This document shows, in pieces, positions 1 through 10,095 of a stretch of 64,000 nt of DNA (positions within the stretch are counted from its first letter, which is position 1; every line of letters begins with the position of its first letter). Where the stretch lies: NCBI GenBank assembly GCA_019915135.1, contig JAHLMK010000015.1:310001-374000 (forward strand). Direction: 5' to 3'. Both the position numbers and the translations under genes were made by a program. The DNA comes from Strobilurus pachycystidiatus (lineage: Eukaryota; Basidiomycota; Agaricomycetes; Agaricales; Physalacriaceae). A model generated the notes under the pieces. It was not told the origin of the DNA and searched no databases. It saw only the letters and a program-made list of their open reading frames with translations.

Positions 1-1782
1 GCGCTCCCGACCAATCACGGGCGGGATGGCGCGATGACTCGTGCAATGACTCGGGAATGAGTCAGAGGGGCGCACCCGCGCCCATCGGGCGTCGGGCGTC
101 GGGAACTGTATAAAAGAGTCAGTAGTCAGTAGAGTAGTTCTTCAGAGAACCGTTGTCTTTCCCCCGGGATTCAATACACCACCCTTTACACCGCTCTCCA
201 GTCGTTGCCTCGTGCGCCCTCGCTATAGACGAATAGGCCCGACGCTGACAAAGTCCCGCCCTTCCGGAGACACTCTGGAGCGAGCACACATGGTGCATGA
301 GACACCGGGAATATACTTAGGCTGCGTGAGTCAAGCGGGAGTCGGTACCCAACCAATCCCGCCTTCCCGACCAATGGGCGGCCATCGATCTGGCGGATGA
401 TCATCGGGATGTCGGGACCTCCGTCATCCGCAGTGTCGGACCACTCCCAATGCATCGGGAGCAGGTGGTAGAAGCTTCGAGAAGAGGAATGATGAGCAAG
501 CATGGGATTAGTATAAATACAGAGACAGTGTTGTACTAGTTACCCAGACTTTGTCCTTAACCAGTTTCCCCCCATACAACTCCGTTGGGCACTCTGAGCT
601 CTCCGTGGTAGGACTCATCCACATGTCTCCCTTCGATACCTCCGCCAACGTCGTTGACTTCAACAAGAGAAGGCTCTCCGACGCCACACCTGGGACTAGG
701 TCCGGTGGCGAGTCTCGTACCTTGGGATTAGGTTCCTACGGTACTACAGATAACGGCGAGACAGACGTGCAACCATCAAGGGCCCTCACGACTGGTACAG
801 TATGACTAGCGAGCACAATATGAGGATGTACGTGGTACGCTCGCAGGAAAGCTATGGGTTGACTACAGGGGTAGTCTCTCATGAGCGAGTCCATGTCACG
901 GCGGGATCAGGTTGTAACACTCCACCAAACCAAATTTATTGGCATGCTATAGAAGCAAGGACGGATTCACGGCAGACAGTCATTGATGTGGTTATTATTT
1001 CCGCAGTCACCATTGCTCGACAGTGGCTTGTTAGCAAGCAATGATCCCAGATGGTAACGCACAACCCTCAGATAGTATTTTTATCTTGTCGTGGTGGTGA
1101 GAAGAATAGCGAGTCCAGTTTTTGCAGATGCACTTGAGTCTGACAGTGTCCTGGTTTTTGTACACAAACTTTTGAGAGGAAAGGAAACAGAACACAACTT
1201 GTGAGTTCAAATTGCTGTATATTCTCAATAGATAAACACGATACATGCTACAAGTATGTGAGGAAAGGGAAGACAAAAAGAAATAAAGTAAATCATCTAC
1301 AATTTGAGGTTGTGGGGACAGACTACTGAAAGATGGCCTCGTAATATAGGAAGATCCGGCAGTGTCACAGATGGCGGTGGTTACAAAATTGGGAGGAGAG
1401 ATGCAGTGTAGTCTGTGTTGTTGTAGTTCTGCATTGACTGTGGTGGCCAAAGGAGGCAGAGAACCAATCGCTCCAAGTTACTGGTGGTTATACGCCGTGG
1501 AGTGTTATGTATGCCCAAGCCGCGCGACAAGACAACAACGTGCAGTGGTGATTGTAGTTGTACGTGTGGCCCAAGGCCCTCTTCAATGGCAAGTACAGCC
1601 GAGATGGCCTTGACGGCAGCGGAGAGGTGCTGACCATAAGGTAAGAAGGACCTTGGGACTTTTGAGGGATAGAGGGCATTGTATGTTCCCTGCAAGTCCA
1701 TGCCCACAAACTTATCTTTAAAGACGGGGGGACAGAGGTTTGTGCAAGTAAATCACCTGTAGCTGTAGCAATTTCTATAAAC
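1..1782. other. No recognisable gene; TATA-containing intergenic sequence
   Basis: I see no coding region that I can support here. TATA-box-like sequences occur near 109-116 (GTATAAAA) and 511-519 (GTATAAATA), each followed within about 100 bases by pyrimidine-rich sequence. The short open frames, such as 551-805 (84 codons), resemble no family I know. The two promoter-like patches share short GACCAAT/GGGCGG motifs and could be decayed LTR or promoter remnants. That is only a guess. Confidence 0.35.
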
Positions 1783-2405
1783 CCCTGGCTGTAGCCACAA
1801 GAAGCTGATTTATCCTCCCTGGCAAAGCCAGGAGCCTGGCTAGAGCCAGACAGATGAAACCACTACAAAGTCATGTGATAGGTTAGGTTAAAGTCATGTG
1901 ATCAGTATTAATACACTTAAATATTCAATTACATAATTAACCTTGCGTTATCGTATATAAAGGCTTAGGTTGCGATGAGCAACCTAAGTCTGATTTAGAA
2001 TAATGTCTAATGTAGACCAGTTAGGGTTAGGTTAGGGTTGGTTAGGGTTGTCTCGGGGGGTTTGAAAACGTTTTTCTATGAGGGGAAGAATGATGAGAAA
2101 ATAATAAATAGGAAATTAATTGATTTTATGGGCTGCCTATTATGGTAATTGTCCTACTCTGTGGCTGCTTCAAAATGCAAAACAAGATATCATGACATCA
2201 AATAACTCCTACACTTACATGAACATATGATAATATTATTAAATTAATTACAATGCATAATTGATGTTATCATTAAGTAGATTATATTTTAATATAAATA
2301 TCCCTGATTGCTGAGTCAGCCGACTTTCAATATGACATTCTGCTAGGCTTCCTGGCTAGTGCCACGTTAGATAAATCAGGTTTTTCTGGCTACAGCCAGG
2401 AAGAA
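1783..2405. mobile_element. MITE-like element with imperfect ~60-bp inverted ends
   Basis: The left end (about 1783-1845) reads CCCTGGCTGTAGCCA, then CTGATTTATC, then a CCTGGCT cluster. The reverse complement of 2343-2405 gives the same order: CCTGGCTGTAGCCAG, CTGATTTATC, then AGCCAGGAAGCC. The interior is A/T-rich and has no coding capacity. This fits a short non-autonomous DNA transposon. I found no clear target-site duplication, so the exact ends and superfamily are uncertain. Confidence 0.5.
2021..2050 (+). repeat. Telomere-like TTAGGG tract inside the MITE-like element
   Basis: Three TTAGGG units and several degenerate versions (TTAGG, TTGG) occur within 30 bases. TTAGGG is the common fungal telomere repeat. 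The tract is short, imperfect and internal, so it is an interstitial telomere-like patch and not a chromosome end. Confidence 0.55.
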
Positions 2406-2536
2406 AAGGCAAAATACTACAGCCATGGCTCAGTAAATTTGCCGAGGCGCCGCATGATAATATGAGGAAGCATCACGGAAGCTGTAGGGATGGACAGATG
2501 TTGTAGTAGTGATGCTACAGATTGTGATTCAATAAT

Positions 2537-3091
2537 AGACTCGAACCAATCCCTGCCATCTCGCGGAATTCAATCATGCAGGGACTGGAACGGAATCGGA
2601 AGGCGCTGGCGGGGGGATTTATTCCCACGGGAGGTTTCCTCAATATGAAAATCCGGGCTTGGGCTCACCTCTCATAATTGGACAAATACCCTTTGAGCAA
2701 TGGAGATACAAGAAATAGGGCACTCACCATTTTCTGTATCTCAAAAAACAGACATGCACTTTCACAATACACAAAAAACCTGAGTGTTACGCTTTCCCGT
2801 GACATTACATTGACATCACAGTAACGGGTAACCGGGGTCAGGAGCAGTAAATCACAGTTTATGGCTCTTTAGGCTCAGAAATAAAGAATTCAACAACGGT
2901 GAGGGCTCTGTATTTAGTATCTTCACTTCCTATGAACTGGTCATTTAATTTTGAGAGGTGAACCTGAGCTCGGATTTCCATATTGAGGAAACCTTCTGTG
3001 GGAATAAATTCCCCCCCGCCAGCGCCTTCCAATTCTGTTCCAGTCCCTGCATGATTGAGTTTCGCGAGATGGCAGGGATTGGTTTGAGTCT
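2537..3091. mobile_element. 555-bp MITE with ~137-bp terminal inverted repeats
   Basis: Bases 2537-2673 and the reverse complement of 2953-3091 align along their whole length with a few substitutions. Both start AGACTC(G/A)AACCAATCCC and both contain GGCGCTGGCGGGG and CCTCAATATG. The ~280-bp centre has no coding frame. The element interrupts sequence that is continuous upstream of the membrane-protein gene in the other units (compare 2460-2536 with 49466-49540). Both flanks carry AAT, but a 3-bp match could be chance, so I do not assign a superfamily. Confidence 0.8.
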
Positions 3092-3241
3092 AATTTAATG
3101 ATTGTTGCTAGAGATAGGCACAAGCTATTCCAAGTTAGAATTAACCCTCAATTCGATTCGCTGTTTTGATCCGCGGATCAAATCCCTAATCAATGAATGA
3201 TTCAATTTCTAGTAAAATTAAACTCTTGAATTCATTTCTAG

Positions 3242-4176
3242 TGGATAATTTCTGACAGCATTGTCATATGGCGAGCATGGATCCTGTATCCTAACAGCAG
3301 TCTACTGCATATTGTCCTTGGAGGTTTGACAACCATCAATACAGGTCTGATAATTCTCTGAATTCTTATGGTATGTATGTCTGGCTAATCTGTTATCAGT
3401 ATTCTGGATAGTATCAACGGCACTTGCACTTGCATCTATTCCAAATCCCAACATTGTAATGCTTGGAGACAATTTTGCTATAGCAAATACTGTCATATCA
3501 CTTGGAACAAATATATTTGGGACAGGTTGCATTGCCGTGAAGACATGGTATATAAAACATTTTATTAAATGCAAATTTTAGTGCATTTCCAAATTGCTAA
3601 CTCTGTCGGGATGGAAAAATAGGCAGCACCATGGGCTTTTCTCAAAACAACACTCCCAAGTTATCAGAATTTTGATTCTTCTTGTTGAAACTGGAGGCAT
3701 ATTAGCTGGGACTCAGGTATTTACCACTCAAATTATCATTTGGTGACTTGGCATTCATCTCATTATTTAGCTTCTAGTTGCTGTTTTAACAGTTTTATAC
3801 AATCAAAATCCAGTTTCTCCATCCAGCCTTTTTGATATGTCATTGTCAATCATCCAAAGTTTTTCTGTATACCTCGCAGTATGTATCTTGAATTTGACAC
3901 ATACTAAATTATACTGACTATAGTTAGGCAATCTTACCAACTCTGACCATAATTCTTGTGCGGATGAATAACAGTATTGAGGCATCAATTCAGATATCAG
4001 ATGGTGGACGCCCAATGGATACTGTTGTCTCATCGATCCAATTTGGTGATAATCTGAATCAAGGGACCATGGCTGGCATACGGTCAAGCCACGCAGTTCC
4101 TAACTCTGAGTCCCAGTTGGATGTACAGTACAATGATCTTGCTGGCCAACAAAAGGACACTACCCATATTGTGTAA
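3242..4176 (+). pseudogene. 5'-truncated copy of the seven-helix membrane protein gene (unit 1)
   Basis: This matches exons 4-8 of the intact paralogues at 33781, 42130 and 49632. Exons are 3242-3344, 3400-3547, 3623-3716, 3771-3878 and 3928-4176, with matching splice phases and open frames. It keeps the SDSIVIWRAW helix, the SLGTN...CIAVKTW helix and the C-terminal ILPTLTIILVRMNN helix. Exons 1-3 (N-terminus and first two helices) are missing. In their place are ~150 bases of A/T-rich sequence and a MITE. With no start codon region it is most likely a pseudogene fragment, although the remaining frame has no stops. Confidence 0.75.
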
Positions 4177-4219
4177 ACACATTTGGCTCACTTGTTATAT
4201 TCCTTTACTTCAGAATATT

Positions 4220-6346
4220 TAGACATGAGCACGAATGTCGGATATTTTTGGATATTTCAATTATATTTGTATCCGACATCCGAAGATATTCGGATGTCAG
4301 ATGTCGGATACCTCTCGGATGTCGGATACCTCTAGGATGTAGAGTCCCCAGCGAGTATATACCTGGGTATTGGGATACCCACCCCGCCGGGTATTGACTC
4401 GTCTGGGGCCTGGCCCAATCCATACCCGTTACCCAAGTATCGCTGACGCTGAGGCGAGTATGGGTATGGGTGTGGAACGGGTATCCTTGCTGGTACTCGG
4501 ACCCAATTCATGCACGACAAATCCCCCTGAGCAATTGCGCGGGGGGCCTCAGCCGGGCATAAGGAGGTGGGTGCAAGGGTGCAAGGGAAGTGGTGGGGTG
4601 GCAAGCACCGTCCCGCAATCTGTTGTGTATCCATTGTTGTGACGAGGTCGTTGTCGTTGTGCTTGCCCATGTCGTCGTTGTGCTTGCCCGCGTCATTGTT
4701 GTGCCCGCCCGTAATATTGTTGTTGTCTGTTTGCGGGGTGTCCAGTGTCCGGGTGTATTCCGATGTTAGCAGCCTCTCCTGAGAGCTGACGCCGAAGACA
4801 GCGGCTGGCAGGCCCTTTGAGGCCCGATCCAGATGTCCTGGAGGTGGATGCCTGCTTTGGCAGGGCTTACACGTTTGGGAGCGTTGTCGTATTAACGCTG
4901 GTCGCAGGTCCTGTGGCTGAAGCGTCATCCACGGCTGCTGGAAGCCGTGGAGAGGTCAGACAGCCGCAGCGACGGCGGCAGATGTGAAGTATAGAGTCTA
5001 TCCAGCCTCAGGCAGGTGCCCGAGGCTGGATGGGTCCGTGTTGTCGTGGCATGAAGAAGAGGACCGAATCTGAACACGGATTCGGATTTGCGGTCCGTGT
5101 TGCCGTGTCAACAATGCTTCGTTGACGATCCGGCAAATACCGGATCATGATCGGATGACTAGGAGTCATCTCTCTCCTCTCACCGCGATGGCACATCAAC
5201 GACGACGTGCCATCCAGCTCCAGGCTTCTGCCTGGGGCTTTTTTTTATTACTGTTCTCAATTTCCAACCGTCGGTGGCCCCGGATTGCCCCTCCACGGCT
5301 CACAACAGCTGTGGATGACGTTGGCGCGCAACAACACGCGTCAACGGTCAGCACCACGACGCAGGGAGCGTGTAAGCCCAGCCAATGCAGGTGACCAACC
5401 TCTGGGAGATCCCAATCGGGCGTACAAGAGCCACATGCCCCGCAGAAGCAAATTCCTGCGGGGCGCGCAGTTGCATAGGATGCGGAACTGGCTGGAACGT
5501 CTGCGGACGTTCCTGCCAGTCTGGTACGTTTTGCTACATTGTGTTATACATGACTGACTACAACTGGACACGGCCCCGTTCCTGCATTGTTGCCCACGGC
5601 AGCCCCATCTCCTTGCCTGCCACCGCACCCCACTGCACTACACCACTGCCCATTCATTGTGGGTATGTGGATCGCTCCCTTGAGCGGTCCGCGCCCCCAA
5701 CAAAATAAAGGGTCTCCCCGTCCGGAGTCCACCTCCCTACCAACATCTCCCTCAGTCATCATCCTCCGCCCGTACCCCGCCCGCACCCCGCTCACTACCC
5801 CTTCACCCCACTTGCAGCTGCAGGGTATTGGCGGGTATCTGGTGAGCCCAGCTCCTGGCCCAATCCTTACCCGCTACCTGGGTAATACACAATACCCGGG
5901 TATAGCATACCCGAGTAAGGGTCTACCCGAATACAAGTGTCGCACCCAGGTATACTCGGTTTTGCGACACTCGTTGGGGACTCTACTAGGATGTCGGATG
6001 TCCACTTTCTGAGCAGACATCCGAGACATGATAGTGTGGGCTGTAGTTTATGAGTGTTCTGTTATAGCTATGTGATTCTAATTGACATTTATACACAGTG
6101 TAATATCATAACTTCATAGTAGGTATGGTTCCAGGCTGCTCTTGATGCAATATTATGCCAATACTCATGGATATTCAGATACATTTGAATATATTTGGAT
6201 GAATATTCACAAATATTCGGATATTGGACAATTATCTCGGATGCAATGTCGGATATCCATCCGAATACGAATATCTGGGCTTGAGGTGCACATATTTGTG
6301 GTTCGGATGTCGGATACATCCAAATAGACACTCGTGATCATGTCTA
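4220..6346. mobile_element. Non-autonomous hAT-like DNA transposon with 8-bp target duplication
   Basis: The ends are inverted: TAGACATGAGCACGA at the left, and the reverse complement of TCGTGATCATGTCTA at the right. AGAATATT (8 bp) flanks both sides, at 4212-4219 and 6347-6354. The same site is uninterrupted in unit 2 (CAGAATATTTATATGG, near 35317). An 8-bp duplication and a TAG-starting end are typical of hAT elements. The outer ~150 bases at each end are packed with CGGATGTCGGATA-like subterminal repeats in both orientations, followed by inverted GGGTATTG/CCCAATCC blocks. I found no transposase: the open frames inside (for example 4332-4928, minus) match nothing I recognise. Confidence 0.8.
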
Positions 6347-6977
6347 AGAATATTTATATGGTAGTATAGTTAAAGAAAAGTACTGTGTACATCTATTGTA
6401 TCTGAGTTTTGAATGCTTGTGATCTGTCTTGAGTCTTAATGCTGGATGCCCTTGCCAGTGGAATGATGCAGTGTGTGTCTGATAGACGTGTGGGGAATGA
6501 TCGGGCCCAAGTTACACCACTGATGCTTCAGAAGGAGAAAACAATGATTTTGACTTCACTGAAGCACACAACCTGTTCTCCTGGCCTCCGTTCTGCCTAT
6601 GTGTGCATGCCCACATCCACCAAAGCAGGTAGATGATAATGGGGGGTGTATCCATGTATGTAGAGCGCCGACAACAAATATGAGGAGAAAACCAACTATG
6701 CCATTGACCCATGCTTGTGCTCGGTCAACTGTCACATTCATTACTCCAAGAGAACAGGTGTAGGTGTTAGTGTAAAACTAAAGAGAGAGAGAAAAAGAGA
6801 AAGAGATGAAACTTATGATATATAGGTAAGAATTAGAAAAGAAAGATTGCAGTGCACAGAAAACGCACTTGCAAAGATTCCACACGGATCGCAAACCTCC
6901 TTTGCCACTCCCTAACCTCAACCTCGCGACTCCCAAACCTCGCCGCTTGCCAAAGCCCGTTCCTAGTTGAGATACCC
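6347..6977. other. Duplicated intergenic block between membrane gene and SET1 copy (unit 1)
   Basis: This continues past the hAT insertion with sequence shared with units 2 and 3 (35320-35960 and 43670-44320). Shared parts include GTACTGTGTACATCTATTG, the AAGTTACACCACTGATGCTTCAGAAGGAG segment in short pieces, and a GA-rich stretch. It is the convergent 3' intergenic region between a plus-strand membrane gene and a minus-strand SET1 copy. No gene is seen. Confidence 0.55.
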
Positions 6978-9110
6978 TCAACACCTTGCACACCCACACA
7001 GCCACGGGATCTTCTTATCCTGCTCGATCGGGAAGTGGTAGTCTGCAAGCGTGTTAGCTCCCGTGTAACCAAAACCCGCTCTCCACACCACACACACCCA
7101 CCACACTCCCCCACACACACGAAGAAAGAGACACTCACCATACGTGATCTCATTACCCAACTCTATACCCTCCTTGGCGCAGATGACGATCTTCTTCTCG
7201 CTGTTAACGGGGATGATCTTCGCCGTGCAGTTGGGCTCGCAGGAGTGGTTGATGAGCCGGCCGAGGATGCCTGGAAGCGAGGGAGCGTCAGCGAGTGAAC
7301 GAAATGCAGCGTAGCGTCAGTAAGTGCATACTGGGAACGAACAGAGGTGTGACGACGGGCGGTAGCGGGCGTAGGGTGGGACGGGGGCATGTAGAGAATG
7401 AAGGGTGGGAAGGTGGGATGGAACCAGGATGGAACCAGGAAGAGAACGAGGAAGAGAACCGAGCACGTACCCTTCTTCGTCGCATCCACGACCACATCAT
7501 CGTCGACCCTAAACAGATAATTCGACCCGATCCCCTGCCGCTCATAGTGTCGCTCCCGGCGCTCCGCCAGCTGCAAAAACCACGCGTCAGCACAAAACCC
7601 CGAGTCACCTCGACCAAGAAAAGAACAAAAAAATTCGCCCCAACCCCAACACTCAAAACACCGCTCACTCACCATTGCTCTCCCATCGCTAAAGCTCGGG
7701 CACTCACCGGCCCCCTAACAGCCTACCCCAAATACTCAGTACCCATCTCACCCTTCCCAATCCTTTCCATCGCATACAAGCCCCAGCTATGTATCGGACT
7801 CCTCGCGAACCAGAGATGCTTCTTCCGCGTCTGGAGCTGCGAGAACTTGAGCGTCAGGTCCGAGGAGCCTAGCACCGTCGGTGCTTGGGTTTTACACGTC
7901 CGCCGGGTCCTTTCATTGAAGTGGTTGTGGAAGAGCCAGGAGCAGAACCAGGAGTGGGCGTAGAGGAGGAGTGGGAAGGCGAGGCAGCGTGCGGAGAAGG
8001 AGCAAGCGAAGGACCTATCCTCCAGCGCCTTGTTCTTCACGCGATTCGTGGCCCGGTTGCTCCGCGAGCTCTGTACCTTCGCCGTGGTCGTAGTCTTCTC
8101 TTTCTCGACCACCCTGCTGTGCCCTCGCGCGTCCTTCGCAATCCCCAACCCCCCATCATGATGGTTGGAGTCGTGAGGTTTGGCGCTGGCGTCGTGCCGC
8201 GCATGGTACTGGCTGACATACGCCAACTTCTCCGCCAAAGTGATCTCATAGAACTCTTCCGTGCGCGCTGCGCCGCACTTGTGTTGTCCCTGTCCCTGCC
8301 CCTCCTCCCACCCGTCCTTCTCAAAGCGCAGGAGGTGGTCATGTGTATGCGCATGCGCGTGAGGGGTGTGAGGAACACCCGGCCCCGAAAGAACCGGCCC
8401 AGAAACAGACCCCTGCTCCAGCGCCATACGAGCAAACCGATCCTCGTCGTCTGCCCACACGCTCAACAGGTCTTCCTCTTCCTCTGCCTCGGATCCTTCC
8501 TCGTGTTCCTCTTCGGGTTTGGGCAAGGGAGACAGCGTGCTCGCCAGGAAACGACGCGCACCACCACCACCTCTTCCTCCACCTTTTCCGACTAGACATC
8601 CACCGCCGACCCTCCTCTTCTTCGTCTGCGGCTGCTTCGGCTTCTTCACCTCCTCCTCCTCACTCTTCCCCCTACTGCTCTCCACCTGCTGCAGTTTCTT
8701 CTTCTTCCCGCGAATGGAGGTTGCGACGACGAGGACGACGACCCGGATCCAGAGACGGTAGAACGGATATAGAAGCAGGCGGGAACGGCCCACTCCAGCT
8801 CGCGGCGGGCGTCCATGCGGGGAGGGGGACGAGGGATTTGGAAGGCGATGGCTGATCCTAGTTCTTGTATGGAGAGCGGTCGCGTGAGATATGGCCCTTG
8901 TGGCGTGCTTGTACTTGGTTTTTGGATGGAGATCTAGAGCGCGCTTGGTTCTGATCCTTGTACGGAGAATGTCCACGCGAGGGCGGGGCGATTAATGTGT
9001 TGCTGATGCCGGTGGTGGGAAGTAATCCCGTGGACGGTACTAGTCCCCGCGCGGATGTGGATGGTACGCTGGCTCCCGGTAGCCAGGCGACCGGTGTCGA
9101 TACCATTCAG
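6978..9110 (-). pseudogene. SET1-derived pseudogene (unit 1 copy, 'A')
   Basis: It reads on the minus strand in the same exon order as the intact SET1 at 52760-58855. An exon-3-like RS-rich segment (RHRSPGYRE, ~9040-9110) is fused by a deletion to exon 8 ([13 protein letters not shown]-rich acidic part, N-SET-like [17 protein letters not shown]). Then come exon 9 ([20 protein letters not shown], ~7470-7573), exon 10 with [10 protein letters not shown] (7144-7277) and exon 11. It is broken: several frameshifts in exon 8; a TAG just before the position of the YVGE glutamate in the SET domain; GDE changed to GNE; the first post-SET cysteine replaced by Trp (PWLC); and a TGA after ARC. Exons 1-2, 4 and most of 5-7 are absent. 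It should not give an active methyltransferase. Confidence 0.8.
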
Positions 9111-9752
9111 AACATGTACCTGTAAAAGGTATAGTATGAAACGGAGAGAAGATGCAGAAATGTACTTTTTGACCAAAAAGGAAAGCAATTTCGAGAACGA
9201 GAGAGTCGATACACCGGCGCATCACGACATTAGTTAGGCGTGTTGTGGCGTGCGTAGGATACTTCTGGTGTAAGATATGAATTCGCGAATGACGACGAGT
9301 TGAAGCCAAAGAAACAAACCTAGCCGACTCGAATCACTATATCGTCTCCAAGTCGCCGCACCTGGGGGAATGACTACGGTCCCACAATCATGGGCCTGAT
9401 GTCAGCTTTTCATTCCCGTAGGGGAAGTACGGTCCTTGATTGAAGCGTCGAGCCTGCCAGTGAGGCCCGGGACAGGCGCCGATGGCAGGTGCGAAGGAAA
9501 TACAGCCGGAGATAGGTTGTGAGGCAAAGAGCCGACGATGATGGTTAGCAGATGGACAAGTTGCTCTAGAGCACTAAATACCAGGATGATGATGGTTTAC
9601 GGAGTGAAGGGAGAGGTGTCGACGCTGTCTTCCCCCGTGAATCTTCTCCGGTGAGTTTGCTGCCTCTTTACCGGATGCGGTAGGAGACGCTGCGATGGGA
9701 CGACTAGCGCTGAAGATGATGGCCTATTTCGCATGGAGTGATGATACTAAGT
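9111..9752. other. Intergenic spacer duplicated in units 1-3
   Basis: No gene is seen. The stretch is repeated with substitutions at about 38780-39440 and 46450-47020, including the GAGGCCCGGGACAGGCGCC patch and GAGCACTAA...GATGATGG. It is cut at 9752 by the left end of the DNA transposon. Confidence 0.55.
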
Positions 9753-9795
9753 GTGGGTAGGCGCAATTGAGGTGTATTTTAAACTCCGCTGCAAG
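9753..9795 (+). repeat. Left terminal inverted repeat of the DNA transposon
   Basis: This is an exact reverse complement of 31339-31381 over 43 bases. A partial direct repeat of the terminus follows at once. Confidence 0.85.
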
Positions 9796-9832
9796 TGGGT
9801 AGGCGCAATTGGCGGTAGTTCGGACTAGTTCC

Positions 9833-10085
9833 TGTTAGCAGCAGTAGTTTGAGTATGAGATGTGATTGGTGATTCTGTTATTCTACCTAGCTACATGTTC
9901 GCTGTATTTATACATTTCAAACAATTCTATATTTATACATGCCGTGCAGACGCGTCGCACACGCGTCGGGCCACGTATCTAGCTGCGGGTGACGCGTCGC
10001 TTCTGCCGGCTCGTCTACGCGTCCTTCCGATCCGGGACACGTCACGGTGTACGCGTCCTCGGCTTGTTACTGCTTATTGCTGACA
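9833..10085 (-). repeat. 3' LTR of the copia element
   Basis: 253 bp, TGTTAGCAGC...GCTGACA, matching 27462-27714 with one visible substitution (CAGACG against CATACG). It contains several ACGCGTC motifs and an A/T-rich TATTTATACAT stretch that could act in transcription. Confidence 0.92.
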
Positions 10086-10095
10086 CTCCCCCTCA
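10086..10095 (-). promoter_or_regulatory. Copia polypurine tract
   Basis: Read on the minus strand, TTGAGGGGGAG lies immediately before the 3' LTR. This is the usual place and composition of the plus-strand primer. It overlaps the end of the pol frame. Confidence 0.75.

Noticed and set aside
7295..7963. 222-codon plus-strand frame repeated at 36279 and 44647
   Set aside because: Its repetition looked like conservation, but it is the antisense of the duplicated SET1 exons 8-10 and follows the segmental duplication.
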